Positions 34,284-45,667 of a stretch of DNA of 64,000 nt are shown here, in pieces. Under the pieces are notes generated by a model. It did not search any database and was not told the origin of the DNA. It worked only from the letters and a program-made list of their open reading frames with translations. The stretch is from assembly GCA_001557505.1 (NCBI GenBank), contig LSAX01000001.1:1426001-1490000 (forward strand). The letters are read 5' to 3'. Each line of letters opens with the position of its first letter. Position 1 is the stretch's first letter. A program made the translations under genes and the position numbers. This DNA is from Reticulascus tulasneorum (lineage: Eukaryota; Ascomycota; Sordariomycetes; Glomerellales; Reticulascaceae).

Positions 34284-35972
34284 ATGTCTATGATAACCAC
34301 TGCCAGTTGGGTCCCTCGGGGCTTTGCTGCGCCGTTCCCAAACAAGTACAACTTCGACGAAGCCGAGTTTGAGAGAATAGCGCAGCTCGCCAAGTTACAA
34401 CTTGATGATGCAGAAGAAGACTTGAAGGATGCGCAAGAAGCAGAAGGCGCGGATTCTGGCGCTCCGATCGTCGGGGAGCCTAAGAAGAAGTCTAGTTCGG
34501 GCTCCAAGTTCCGAAAATCCAAGTATGTTTGTGACAATCGCTGCGAAGAGACATGGCCTAACGATTCTAGAATTGACGTGGACGATGACGATCTCAAGGA
34601 GTACGACTTAGAGCATTACGACGACGATCACTCAAACGACGATGAGAAAGTTGGCCAAGGCGAGGGTATGGGCATGTTCGGCAACGTCAAGTCGCTGGCA
34701 TACTACGAATCAAACAAAGAGGATCCATACATCACTTTCAAGGGTGGGGAGGATGACGATGACGACGAAGATAGGGAAGATCTCCAGATCCTGGCGACCG
34801 ACAACCTACTCCTTGCTGCGAAGGTCGAGGACGACATGGCACACCTGGAAGTATATGTGTATGAAGACGAGGCAGACAACCTATACGTCCACCACGACAT
34901 CATGCTCCCAGCGATACCACTCTGCGTGGAATGGCTTGACCTCCCAGTGCAAAAGCCAGGAGTGGCACAGGATGCGACGGCCAATTTCGTAGCAATTGGA
35001 ACGATGGATCCCGACATCGAGGTTTGGGATCTTGACACAGTCGACTGCATGTACCCGAATGCCATCCTTGGCCAGGGAGGCGAAGGTGCCGAGGACAAGA
35101 AGAAAAAGAAGAAGAAGAAGTCCAAGAAGGCGAACGATGAGTTCCATGTTGACGCAGTCTTGTCTCTTGCAGCGAACCGGAAACACCGAAACCTATTGGC
35201 CTCGGCCTCGGCGGACAAGACAGTCAAGCTGTGGGATCTGCACACCACGAAATGTGCAAAGTCGTACACGTACCACACAGATAAGGTGTGCTCGCTGGCA
35301 TGGCACTCGACAGAGTCGACAGTCCTACTGAGCGGAAGTTACGATCGAACCATTGTCGCTGCAGACATGAGAGCACCTGATGCCAAAGTACCGAGATGGG
35401 GAGTCGAGAGCGATGTCGAGAACGTCCGGTGGGATCCTCACGATTCGAACTACTTCTACGTCTCGACCGAGAATGGTATCATACACTACCACGATATCCG
35501 CAATGCCCCATCAGATCCAACAGCGACAAAGGCGGTGTGGACGCTACAGGCTCATGACGAGTCAGTCTCAGCATTCGACATCAACGGCGTTGTTCCCGGG
35601 TTTATGGCAACAGGATCGACGGACAAAACTGTAAAGCTCTGGAACATCCAGGCAACCGGGCCGACCATGGTGATCTCTCGCAACCTAGATGTAGGAAAGA
35701 TCTTCGCCACCACGTTCGCGCCGGACCCCGAGGTAGCTTTCAGACTGGCAGTTGCCGGTAGTCAAGGAACTATGCATGTGTGGGATACTAGCACGAACGC
35801 CGCGGTCAGGAGAGCATTTGCCGAGCGAGTACGATTGCCAGAAAAGCCTGCGGATGTGGAAGAGGATAGGCTGGTCGGGGTTGAAGATGACGACAGCAGT
35901 TCTAGCGAAGAGGAAGTGGAGGAGGGCGAGAACGGCGGACACGGAGACGGCGACTCGATGGATGAAGATTGA
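34284..35972 (+). CDS. PWP1: Periodic tryptophan protein 1 (Pwp1), WD40 ribosome-assembly factor
   Basis: A single 562-aa exon beginning MSMITTASWVPRGFAAP, the conserved Pwp1 opening. A long acidic region (residues about 50-170) is followed by WD40 repeats: AIGTMDPDIEVWDLD, LASASADKTVKLWDLH, LLSGSYDRTIVAADMR, YVSTENGIIHYHDIR, ATGSTDKTVKLWNIQ and LAVAGSQGTMHVWDT. A Lys-rich run sits between repeats 1 and 2. The C-terminus is a Ser/Glu/Asp-rich acidic tail. Pwp1 acts in the nucleolus in large-subunit (5.8S/25S) rRNA maturation. It is intronless like its divergent neighbour PRP16, with which it may share regulatory sites. Confidence 0.95.
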   Translation: MSMITTASWVPRGFAAPFPNKYNFDEAEFERIAQLAKLQLDDAEEDLKDAQEAEGADSGAPIVGEPKKKSSSGSKFRKSKYVCDNRCEETWPNDSRIDVDDDDLKEYDLEHYDDDHSNDDEKVGQGEGMGMFGNVKSLAYYESNKEDPYITFKGGEDDDDDEDREDLQILATDNLLLAAKVEDDMAHLEVYVYEDEADNLYVHHDIMLPAIPLCVEWLDLPVQKPGVAQDATANFVAIGTMDPDIEVWDLDTVDCMYPNAILGQGGEGAEDKKKKKKKKSKKANDEFHVDAVLSLAANRKHRNLLASASADKTVKLWDLHTTKCAKSYTYHTDKVCSLAWHSTESTVLLSGSYDRTIVAADMRAPDAKVPRWGVESDVENVRWDPHDSNYFYVSTENGIIHYHDIRNAPSDPTATKAVWTLQAHDESVSAFDINGVVPGFMATGSTDKTVKLWNIQATGPTMVISRNLDVGKIFATTFAPDPEVAFRLAVAGSQGTMHVWDTSTNAAVRRAFAERVRLPEKPADVEEDRLVGVEDDDSSSSEEEVEEGENGGHGDGDSMDED

Positions 35973-38400
35973 GCCAATGCAATGAGTCTATCACATGCCT
36001 AAACGCCTGAAGCGGATGTTCGATTCGAGACGAGAACATGATTGATACGTAGATTCGAGTGAGATGGAAAAGACTAGTCTAGCGCATACGCCGAGTTGTG
36101 GATGGAAAAATTCTGTGTAGTGCTGGCTTGCAATTCAGTGGCGACTAACTAGCAAGTGTGGACGCCTGTCAGAGTTCGGCTTTAAAAAAAGGAAACGTCA
36201 GATGGGTAAGTTGAGGTTGGGGTACTGTAGCATCGGATTTTGCAAGCGAGCAGCTTAAGAGGTCTCAAGGCTGTCAGCTCAGATTGAAGCATATAGAAAC
36301 CGGAGTTTCGTGTCAAGACAAACCCCAATTAATGGCAATGCTTTCACCCCCTCCAGGGATGCCAAGCACAATGTTCGTGAGCAGTCCTGCGCATTGCAGA
36401 TCATGAAAGTCTATCAATCGTGAGAAACAACAGGGCGAAACTGCCGCAGAATAGTCCGAGCTTTCGTTGATCCGATCTCCGCTCTGCCCAGTGACATGTG
36501 TGGGAGGCTTGACATATTCATGCGCCCGGCGATGAAAGGCGGATCTGTGGAACATAATTAGTTTGGTGCATATAGGAGCTTGCTGCTACTACTACTACGT
36601 CAGCTTCTCTTCACCCGGTTACTCCTGATTCAGCCCCGTACTCAGATGAGAGACAGCTCGTGACCCGGCGTGTTGGAGACCAGTTCGGGACTCCCAAAGT
36701 CGGGCTCCCAGTGCCCGCCGCGCGTGGTGGGGGCCTCTATTCAAAATGGGCACGAATCTTTTCGTGGCGTAACTTACCCAACGTGCCAACGAGGGAGCTG
36801 TGGCGAAAAGCCCGAGGGAAATTTTCTTTTGATCGTTGGACATACGTTCTTGACGTTGTATTACCACACCACATTCATGCCCTGGACTGGGAGAAGCCGC
36901 TAGCAAACGGAGCACCTGGCACTTGCGCAGGCACACACCCACTAGGGTTGGATGGCGCTGTTTGAAACACCGAAACCACAAGGGGGTGGGATGAACTCTG
37001 GTCCAATGGCAGCGTCCCATCTGTTTCAACCAGACCAGCCGAGAGCGCATGCAGTCGTCCGCTTCCCACGAGTTTTCCCATCGATCGAGGCGAACCCACC
37101 CAGATTTTAGGCCGGGGGCGCATCACCCACGCAGGAACCAGAGCTCGCGTCGAGGCTAGGGGAGTCATGAATCTTTGCCGTTATCCTCCAGACCATGGTC
37201 GCGACCGCAGCGCATTCGCCAGATGCGAATCAAGGGCAGCCGTGAGGTGGCTGAATGGGACGGAGGTCTCGAGGAGGGCCACGTCAAATTTCCCAGATGC
37301 AGGTGAGAAAGAGAGAGATATCCCGCTGCCGTCTGTGTCGAACACAAATCAAGGAGGGATAAAATTGTCTCTGACTGCAGTGCTGCGTGGACGTGGACGC
37401 TGTACAACGCACCGCCATTTCAGGAACAGTGCCAGTGCTGGGTAGACACACATGACGCTGCACACCCACCCGCAGATCCATCCAATCGCCTCAGCCAGTG
37501 TGCTGTGCCGCGCTGGTAGATGGTTTGGTTTGAAAAGGGGGGATGGGATATAATCGGACGGGGAAGGGCAGGCGGACCATCTGAGTCAAAGGAAGTCTGG
37601 AGACTTTGGGAACAGCGTCTTATCGCGCTTGATGTGTGACGATGTCTTGTAATTGTTACCGCCCTGCCTCTCCACTCCTCCTCTCCTTGCCTCCTCCGTA
37701 GGAATACTAACTAGGGCTGTAATCCGCCCCCATCGCATCAGTGTGTGTAATCCGTAGACACAAAGCTCTCTGTTGACCGGCGGCACGGTCACGTTTGCAG
37801 GTGGGTCGGCGTGTCCCTCTGGTCTTGGGATGCAAGCCAGAGTGGAACAACTGGAGAGGAAGAAAAGGAGAAAAAGCGTGTGGGTGGGTTAGCCCAGGGG
37901 TTGACAAAGAGCCGATAGACCAGGGGGGAACCGAAACAAAGCCCTCGATTGGCGCAGAGACCGCTGGCCCGCACTAGCGCGGCAGGGGATCCACGAACCT
38001 TTGGCAACTTTTTAAGCGGCCTTTTTTGGATCCATGATCTGACCGGGGGTGCAGGCAGCCCAAACTAGCCCTGCTGAGGCAAAAAGGGAAGACGGCAAGG
38101 ATGATGCCTCGAAACCGCAATCAAAGAGAATCTTCCCCAGGAGTCTGAGGAGATCGTCCCCCAATAATAGTCCAGCGCGCAGGTGGTGGCCAGGTCCTCG
38201 AAGTACTGTACCGCAGTATGGAGCGTGTGTGCTACCACACATAGGCTAGGTAATTAGTTGTTTCCCTCCCCGGTCTGGTGTGGTTCTGGGGGGGCAGAGT
38301 CGTGGATCACACACAGACATCCCATCCATTTATTATCATTATTGATCCCCGTCGTCTCTTTTCTCTCCCCCTTCCATCTAATCTTCATATTTCCAAAAGA
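35973..38400. other. Gene-poor spacer downstream of PWP1
   Basis: About 2.4 kb. Overlapping frames up to about 143 codons (36619-37050, minus) lack motifs and splice context. The spacer contains an ATATAAT element near 37547-37555 in a G-rich context, but no gene I can attach to it. No repeat family or mobile element recognised. Confidence 0.4.
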
Positions 38401-39341
38401 AGAGTCTCTCTCTCTCTCTGTCTTGCCTGTCTCTCAGTTTTCGATTCTGTGAATTGCGCACTGCCTCTCCCTTCGGTGTGTCTTTTCTACTTTCCAAGGC
38501 CTCAAGCTGCCTTTTGATCTTTGAAAAATACGTATTCGAGATATAAACAAAAACACCCCATCGCCGGCCCGACATCTCACCAAAATCTGCTTGTCCATCA
38601 AGTACAACAAACACGTTGACCGTTCCTTTTTTATACCGACTCGACTCGACTCAACACTAGCTGTTGGGCAACTACCTACTGATCACTCTCTTTTTGATCT
38701 CAACTGAAGCGTGACGACCAAGTCAAAATCACTCTTTCCTTTCAAGATTCACTCACCCCCCACACCAAAAACCGACGGAAGTCACCAAAACAGGACTGGA
38801 CTCCTCACTTGTACCGGCGCCAAGTCAACACCCATCTTACCACAAGATCTGGATCATCTTCGCCATCTGATCACCGTCTCTTCGAAACAACAGCAGACCA
38901 TCAAAAACATCGGGAAGCGTCACTTGCGCTCAGTTGACTTTTTACACTGACCGCGAGATCAACCCGCTCGGTCACTTTTTGACCCCGTCTGTTCTGAACC
39001 TCCCACCTCCACTGCAACATCGTGCAGCTCCTTCTCCACCACACCTGCCAATAGAAAGCACACAGACCCAATCACAGGTGCAGTTGTCGTACTTTATCGT
39101 CACCCACATCCTGTGATTCACTGCACCAGCGGTGCAATCCCACGGATCCAGCGCTTCTGTTCAAAGAGGAAGCCGTACATATCACCCTCAACCGGCACCT
39201 ATTCCACGGGCCACCTCTTTCCCCAGTTTCTCCAGGTTGGCTACCACTGCTTCGTAGTCACCAGCACAAATTATTTCTCTTCACCAACTTGCAACTTGCA
39301 CACCATAGTTCGACTTCACTTCATTCCGGCAACAGATCAAA
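38401..39341 (+). promoter_or_regulatory. Probable long leader of the Ser-rich 298-aa gene, with CT microsatellite
   Basis: Starts with a (TC)7 run at 38405-38418, then C/T/A-rich DNA with many small upstream frames (for example at 38711 and 38934) and a GACTC triplication near 38637-38655. This composition, in contrast to the spacer before it, suggests a transcribed leader of up to 0.9 kb. The true transcription start is not determined. Confidence 0.4.
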
Positions 39342-40238
39342 ATGTCGGCACTCTCCAGAGCCTTCACCACCAGGCGGGTGAAGCACAGCATCGACCTTGC
39401 GTCTGCTGCCAGAGAACGAGGCGACGCCCCGCAGCGAAGCAACACCACCAAGGCTAGCCCAGGTGCATCACTTAGACACAAGATCTCGGCACCGCTCGAG
39501 CTAATTCACACTACCAACATGCTTTCCTACAATGCACCAGACATCCGACCTCGGACAAACTCATCCAGCAACTCATCGACCAAATCCACCGACGACGACT
39601 CAGACAGCCACGGCACTGTCACGTCTTCCCCACCGACCAGCCCAGATGTGTCTCCACAAGAACTCGAGCGTTCGATGTCCCCGGAGCCAAATCACCTGTC
39701 CTGCTACTTTATGGCCCCCAGCCAGGTCCTCGATCTCTCAACCGTAATTGAAGCACCAGTCATTCCTCAGCGAGCTCCTTCTCACACCAAGAAGGCCTCG
39801 TACGACGCCATCAATCGCCAGCGATCGATATCGAGAATGTCCAAGGACTCGGGGAAATCGGTCTCTACCAAGGCTAGCATGACCTTTTCGCGATCGTCCT
39901 CGGCGTCCACTGCTGCTTCGAGCATTTCGCACCATTCCGCAACCTTTTCGCCGAAGCCACCAGTCCCATCCGTGGTCCCAACGGCTTACCAGCCTTATCA
40001 CCAAATGAGGCAAGAGCAGTCGGAATCTCATCCATTCGGGCGGGAGCTGGCTCAAGTCACCGAGATAGCAGAAGAGTACGGAATCAAAGAGCAAATGGTC
40101 GACGAGGAGGAGAAGGCACTCAAGGATCAAGGTCTGCGCAAGTTCAGTGCGGAGGACTATGTCTGCGAAATCCAGGGCCTCTTCGCCAACTTCTTCCATG
40201 ACAGTCAACCTCGGCCGATGGCAATGGCATGGATCTAA
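39342..40238 (+). CDS. Ser/Thr-rich fungal protein of unknown function (298 aa)
   Basis: A single exon with a clean ATG context (CAAAATG). Residues 1-60 are basic (SRAFTTRRVKHS, AARERGD). Residues 60-220 are dominated by Ser/Thr/Pro with several SP and TP sites, so likely disordered and phosphorylated. The last roughly 70 residues look conserved and folded: FGRELAQVTEIAEEYGIKE, EEKALKDQGLRKFSAEDYVCEIQGLFANFF, predicted helical. No transmembrane segment or known domain is visible. The composition and C-terminal helical module suggest a regulatory protein, but no function can be assigned. Confidence 0.75.
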   Translation: MSALSRAFTTRRVKHSIDLASAARERGDAPQRSNTTKASPGASLRHKISAPLELIHTTNMLSYNAPDIRPRTNSSSNSSTKSTDDDSDSHGTVTSSPPTSPDVSPQELERSMSPEPNHLSCYFMAPSQVLDLSTVIEAPVIPQRAPSHTKKASYDAINRQRSISRMSKDSGKSVSTKASMTFSRSSSASTAASSISHHSATFSPKPPVPSVVPTAYQPYHQMRQEQSESHPFGRELAQVTEIAEEYGIKEQMVDEEEKALKDQGLRKFSAEDYVCEIQGLFANFFHDSQPRPMAMAWI

Positions 40239-42613
40239 TCTACGCCTGCTGTCGTTTCGATTCTTTGGACTTCTTGATTCTTCTCTGTACATATTCAGGA
40301 GATCATCCTCCCCTCGGTCAGGGCTTTTAAAACAGGAGCGGCGTGGTCACAGGTTCGCATTTGGGTGGCAGGAACGGACGGATTTGTGGAATACCAAAGC
40401 TAGCTCTGGTCTTTTTTTGGAGGCTACGCCAGATGCATCGGCACAAGGTGGCGTTTAAAGTTAGGGAAGATGTGTATATATTTTGATGTGGATATTCCCC
40501 GTGCCTTCAATGGCAGCATACAAACTTTTGTTTCTCAAACTTCCATCCCGTCTCTACTTTATTGAACGTGAATCATCTGTACGTTGTCAACTATGCCTCT
40601 CATCCAAACGTCCCTCGACACCACATCGCATGCTGCTTCTCAGACCCTTCCACTCGAATGGGATCCTCACGGTGAGAAGCCTAACTTTGAAGGTGCTGAC
40701 CACACCACCGGACGCACGACTACCGAAACTAAAGCCTAGCGTAGAAACGCGAACAACGATCGAGACCCCACGGTTCCGGCCAATGCCATCGCGAGAATTA
40801 TATGAAGTCCCCCGTCATCAGACAATTTTCGTCCACTTGGGGGTTTTGGGGTAGTTGGAAGTGTGGCGAGGGGATCCCGTCCCGGACAGGCTGAATTGGA
40901 CCCCGGCGGTGCAATATATTCCTCACCGTCGAAACGATGGGCCAGACGTCGTTGGTCCCAGCACGCAAGATAAGGTATCCTTGGCCATTTATAGAGGGCG
41001 GAGGGACAAGCGATAAGCAATTCTGCTGTTTAAGTTTTGGATACTTGACATACAACAAGGTGATACTGTATTCGACTGCGCACCGCCAGAGGTGTGAAGG
41101 CCATGACGTGAGCGGCCCTCTCTTCTCAGGTTCCCCAAGGTCAGGATCTCGTAAGCGGGAAATCGGACGATCAGGCGCCGCCCCCGGCGAAAAGGGCAGT
41201 GAGAAAATGAAACAAAGCATAAGATGCCAGGCCTCCCTCACATCGCCCTGCTTGGCCTACTTCGTACTGCTTGACTGCTCATGCTTTGATTTTCAAGATC
41301 TCCCTCCCCCCCTACCGAACTCAAACCCAGGAATCCCACCTGGCGGAACCAGAGCTCCCCACTACCCGCCGGGGGGCTGCGCTGGTGGGGTGCACCCAAT
41401 TCCAGACACCGGCTGCGTGATGTTCGTAGCGTTTTCCTGTTTGAGATCGACGTCTACCGGGTGGCCCTGTCGCTGTTTATACATACCTTTTCCCTTTTTT
41501 TTTTTTTTGACAGTTTCGTCTGGGATCACGCATCTGTCGCCCGTTGGCAAAGCTGTCAGCCGAAAGCCTAAGTTCGTGCTGAAACTCTGGCGACTCTGGG
41601 CCTGGTGGGTTTTCGTGCTGCTGTGCTGGGATGATCTGGTGCTTGAACTATTGTAGAGTGGGCACGGATTGAGAGGATGTCCCAGGGCACGTAATAGAAT
41701 GACGTCTTTTCACCATACGAATTCCATATTTACTCTTTTTTGGTGAGTTTACTAGGTAGTATTGATGGTCGATATGGGAGAGACTTGTCGCAGTCTGCAA
41801 GTTTTGGAGAGCTGCCCTGTCCGGGTCGCCAAAGCCGTGGTGCAGCCCGCTCCGAGATCTGCATGGCGATTCGGAAGGATGAACCGGTGTCGAGCGCCTG
41901 TGGCCTGGCCTGTTGGAGACGGATGAGGTTTAATACCATTGGCAAATAAAAGAAATGCACACTCACGCTCGCTCTATGCTTTCGCAGGTATTTTGGTAGT
42001 ATTAAATACACGAATAATTATACACCATTCTATTAGATCGCCCCGGGTACGCGCGTGCTCTTCAAATGTGCCTGTCGAATGTCACTTACACGAACCGGGC
42101 TGCTCGCAATTTCGTGTGTGCCCCTCCCGCAGCGTGTACTCGGGCGGACGTAAATACCATATTCACGGTAACTTTTGCCATGAGACCATAAATCTTCCTC
42201 TCAATTTGCTAGGAACGATTTGGGAGGTTGAACCCCGACACCAGAGCAGTCGCTCGCCCAAAATGTGTACAATCGAAAAGGGAAAAAAAAAACCCTTCAA
42301 CCGTCCTGCCGGCTCGTGTGAGCTCCGTTTTGAACCAGACCGAACCAAGTAAACACCGAGATCCAGGTCCCAGAAGCAAAGTGCCGGGACCGTATTCCAA
42401 ATCTATCAAATGGGTATCCATCCGACCATGACAGTCACCGTTTGTCTAAAAATTCCCAGTTGTTTCCCTACGAGTAAATGAAGAAGATGAAAATGGAACA
42501 GTCACTCCAGCCACAGATTGAACCATCCTGTGAGTGGTTTGTGCTTCATTTTCCGTCTAGGATCAGATCGTTAGCCATCCGACTAGTAAATATTGTGGTA
42601 GCGTAATCTTGTC
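40239..42613. other. Gene-poor convergent spacer
   Basis: About 2.4 kb between the ends of the Ser-rich gene (+) and the zinc-ribbon-like gene (-). A 239-codon plus frame (40937-41656) is low-complexity and shadowed by minus frames, so not called. A run of 14 T lies at about 41495-41508 and an A9 run near 42285. Nothing else recognised. Confidence 0.4.
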
Positions 42614-43676
42614 TTACCGTTTTGTTGAAGGTCCATGATCTCTCGAATCACTCCCCAACGAGGTCCCAATGCCTCTTAGATCGTTCGGAGCAGTGGTTTG
42701 GTTCCGAACGGAATCCCGTCGCCGGGGTTGGGAATCTGATACCCCACTCGGTCTCCTCCCCGATGAATCAGTTGTTGGACTACTTGTCGAGGCATTCGTA
42801 GATTGGCCGAAAATATCCCCCATATCCAGCCCTTCGACGGCCTCGAGGACGCTGGTGTGGTTGGGACCGTCCTCGGTACGGTCTAACCACTCCTGTATCT
42901 CGGCCCTAGGAGTTTCCTTGTCTCTTGAAGAATTCGAGTGAAAGGCGGCAGCACAATCTGGAGGGCGATGACGGTAAAGCATGGAGTCCGAGAGCGACCT
43001 GTTGACCCAAGGGATTTGCAACTCCTGCCGTGCTCCTTCGTCACTCTTTCTCGCCAAAATGGGGTTTGGGCTGGGGACAGAACGCCCATCCATATTCGAG
43101 AAGCCAGCTGGAAGACAGTGAAGGGGGAGCCGGTTTATTCAATAAGAGGAAGAGGGAGCAATTCCAGCTATGACACAGCTTCATACCAGAATAGGATGTG
43201 GCAACGAACGACAACATCGCGACAGGATCACCGACAGGGCAGGCCTAGCACAATGCTATATATCTGATCTTTGAAGCCACAACCGAGAAGAGGGACACCG
43301 TTCAAATTACCTTCTTGAGCATCGATCATAGCTCCATCGATGCAGCCCCTCTGAGCCTCACGACCTGCCAATGCTTGGCACATGAACCCTCCCGAGAAAG
43401 CTGCAGCATCGAGTGGCTGGAGCTCTCCCACCGCGGGGTCACCGTGCCACTGGCCTTCCACCAGATAGAACATGCCCTGGATAAGGTGTGTGAAGGATGC
43501 GGAAAGGTGGCCGTGCTTCCTCTTAAGCCTACCTTGTCTTGGTTGACCTCCACGACTAAAGCGGGAGCTTGCTGGGGGCTATCTGCCCCGAAAGGGCAAG
43601 AGGGGCAGATAGCTTCTGTCAAAGCCGGGCCGCCTACATGCCAACTACGACAATTGCTGCATCGAACAGATGCAAT
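42614..43676 (-). CDS. Zinc-ribbon-like protein of unknown function (5' exon not found)
   Basis: Exons read 43676-43533, 43476-43311 and 43107-42614 on the minus strand, 267 codons plus stop, phases 0 and 1 in agreement. Residues near the start contain CSNC, then CPSC fourteen residues later, a C-X2-C-X14-C-X2-C zinc-ribbon-like pattern. Exon 2 encodes a compact segment (GMFYLVEGQWHGDP, DAAAFSGGFMCQALA, GCIDGAMIDAQE). The last exon is polar, with WLDRTEDGPNHTSVLEAVEGLDMGDIFG followed by a Ser/Arg-rich tail. There is no ATG in frame before an upstream stop, so a first exon must lie further upstream (beyond 43676) and I could not place it. A perfect 12-bp inverted repeat lies inside the first exon read here. 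Confidence 0.6.
43578..43613. repeat. Perfect 12-bp inverted repeat with 12-nt loop, inside the zinc-ribbon-like exon
   Basis: GCTATCTGCCCC at 43578-43589 and its exact reverse complement at 43602-43613, separated by 12 nt. In RNA it would form a GC-rich hairpin. It overlaps the codons for the second CxxC of the zinc ribbon. Confidence 0.75.
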
Positions 43677-44881
43677 CTAGCTTGATCTTGAGTCTGGGTC
43701 ATCTGAATTGATTCTCAGACAATAAAGAGACTTGTGATCGATGCGCCGTATATTTTGGCTGCGATGGTGATTCTGCAATGATTTACTGAAGCTTGTCGAG
43801 TTTGTAGGTGAGATGATGCAGACCCGGAGGTGAGGGAGCCAAGTCTGACGACAGAGAGCATGCACACATGCAAGGCGCTCCCTGGGTCGCCTGGTAGGGA
43901 TGAAAAATAGCGGAGAGGCCACTTGGACCCCACTCCGGTGGAAACCGCACTGCGTCTAACTTTAGGCACTGGCTGGTGTCGAATCCCTTGCTTGACAACC
44001 AACCTCACTCATCTTGCTCCGCAGAATATGTCCAGAGTAGGAAATTCTCAACATCACTCACAAACTACTTCCATGTCAACCCAATTTTGATGACCTGGCG
44101 CAGTTCATGGGGTGTTTGGAGGCAACCAGAAGTTTCCCACCTTGTGAAAGACCTAGTTCGATCATCTGCTCGTACCAACAAACTATTGCGGTGAGAAAAG
44201 CATGAGATTGCATTACAACGACACTGTATGAAGCATCGCCGTTTTCTGGCGGTCAGGCCATGAGCCGTGCTCCGGAGAATATCCCCATGATTGCATGCTT
44301 TCTCCTCTGGTTCACGAAGTACTCTTAGTCGTGCGAGGAAATCACGAATCGGTACTCTGTAAATCATTGGATAGGTTGTTACGTAGACCGAAGCGCGCTG
44401 GTACTTGGCTAGGTCGCTTTCGGACGGACCGAAGGAGGCTTGTGAATAGATGAACAGACCGCATACAATACCAATGATGCTGTGGCAGGCCGAAGAGGGT
44501 TGAGAATGCACGGGAAGGCTTAAAGTGGCAGAGGAATGCAAGAAAGGGACTTTGGTATTGAGGGCCGGGGAAGAACTGGGATGAGGGTAGTTCAAGTGGA
44601 GAAGTTCGGTGACGTATGTAAGCGAGACGACGCCCATTGGCCGAAGCCACACTTACCACCTGCACGGACCAACGACGCAAGCCACCATAAGGAGCTAAAG
44701 ATACTCTACGCCACGAACCCAAACACGCACCCCTGATGCACATCCATCTGTGGGAGGGCTCCGAAAGAGGGTTTTTGTTTCAACTCCACCGGCACCTGCA
44801 ACGAACAGCAGCTGCAGCTGCAATGCCGAATCTGTACCGCGGAGCGAGTTTCTTGAAGGGTGGAAGGTGACCGGCAGACCT
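43677..44881. other. Divergent spacer, zinc-ribbon-like gene / NodB-fold gene
   Basis: About 1.2 kb. It should contain the missing first exon of the minus-strand gene and both promoters. A 195-codon minus frame (44065-44652) has one hydrophobic patch but no motif and starts at a non-ATG codon; I leave it uncalled. Confidence 0.4.
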
Positions 44882-45667
44882 ATGGCTCGATTCTTACTCT
44901 TCCGTCTGCCGACAAAGCTACGGAGAAAAGTGAGACGGAACCGAATGGCGACTCTGGTGGTCCTGGCCACGCTCGCGGTTCTCCTCGTCGTGCCGCTGTA
45001 CATCATCTACAAACCTCCAGCCCTTGTAATTCGGTACTTCCAATGGAAATGGCCCGATGTCCTATGGCAAGTCTCCACCGACAAGAAGATTGTCGCCCTT
45101 ACGATCGACGATGCCCCATCCGACTATACCCCCGAGATCCTGGAGCTCCTGAAAGCCAACGATGCCAAAGCTACATTCTTCGTCATTGGGTCCCAGATGG
45201 ACGGCCGGGCCGACTCTCTTCAAGAGCTCATTCGGCACGGCAACGAGCTGGGGAATCATGCTATGAGGGACGAGGCATCACGGTCGCTGACTGACGAACG
45301 GCTGCACCAGCAGATGCAGTTCGTCACAGGAAAGATTCGGAGTATATATTCATACGACGACATGCCGTTCCCGCCCAACTACTTCCGACCGGGGTCGGGA
45401 TTCTTCAGCGACCGAATGCGAAAGTTGGTGGATAAGTTGGGTTATAGATTGGTGCTTGGGAGCATATACCCTCACGACCCCCAGATCAGCAATTGGCGCG
45501 TCAACGCCAACCATATCCTGAGTATGTTGCGGCCTGGGGCTATCATCATATGTCATGATAGGAGAAGCTGGACAGTTCCCATGCTGCGTAAAGTGCTGCC
45601 AGAGATCAAGCGCCGAGGGTATGAAATCGTCACGGTGACGGAGTTGCTCAAGGAGGTTGAAGACTGA
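44882..45667 (+). CDS. Membrane-anchored NodB-fold polysaccharide deacetylase-like protein
   Basis: A single exon; the first ATG in frame (44882) gives 261 aa. A basic N-terminus (LRRKVRRNR) precedes one hydrophobic helix at about residues 22-43, so a type II membrane protein with the catalytic domain in the secretory lumen or outside. NodB (CE4) motifs: TIDDAPS at 74-80 (motif 1 Asp pair at 76-77), GNHAMRDEAS at 125-134 in place of the metal motif H(S/T)xxH, RPGSGFFS (motif 3) and IIICHDRR (motif 5). The first His of motif 2 (126) is kept, but four residues on there is Asp130 instead of His. Chitin and peptidoglycan deacetylases are the best-known relatives; activity of this variant is uncertain. 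It is the upstream neighbour of the terpene synthase, same strand. Confidence 0.82.
   Translation: MARFLLFRLPTKLRRKVRRNRMATLVVLATLAVLLVVPLYIIYKPPALVIRYFQWKWPDVLWQVSTDKKIVALTIDDAPSDYTPEILELLKANDAKATFFVIGSQMDGRADSLQELIRHGNELGNHAMRDEASRSLTDERLHQQMQFVTGKIRSIYSYDDMPFPPNYFRPGSGFFSDRMRKLVDKLGYRLVLGSIYPHDPQISNWRVNANHILSMLRPGAIIICHDRRSWTVPMLRKVLPEIKRRGYEIVTVTELLKEVED

Noticed and set aside
40937..41656. 239-codon plus-strand open frame
   Set aside because: Low-complexity, runs through a poly-T tract, lacks any motif and is matched by antisense frames.
44065..44652. 195-codon minus-strand open frame with a hydrophobic patch
   Set aside because: It begins at a non-ATG codon, has no family motif and an Arg/Cys/Ser-rich second half; probably chance. 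RNA data would settle it.
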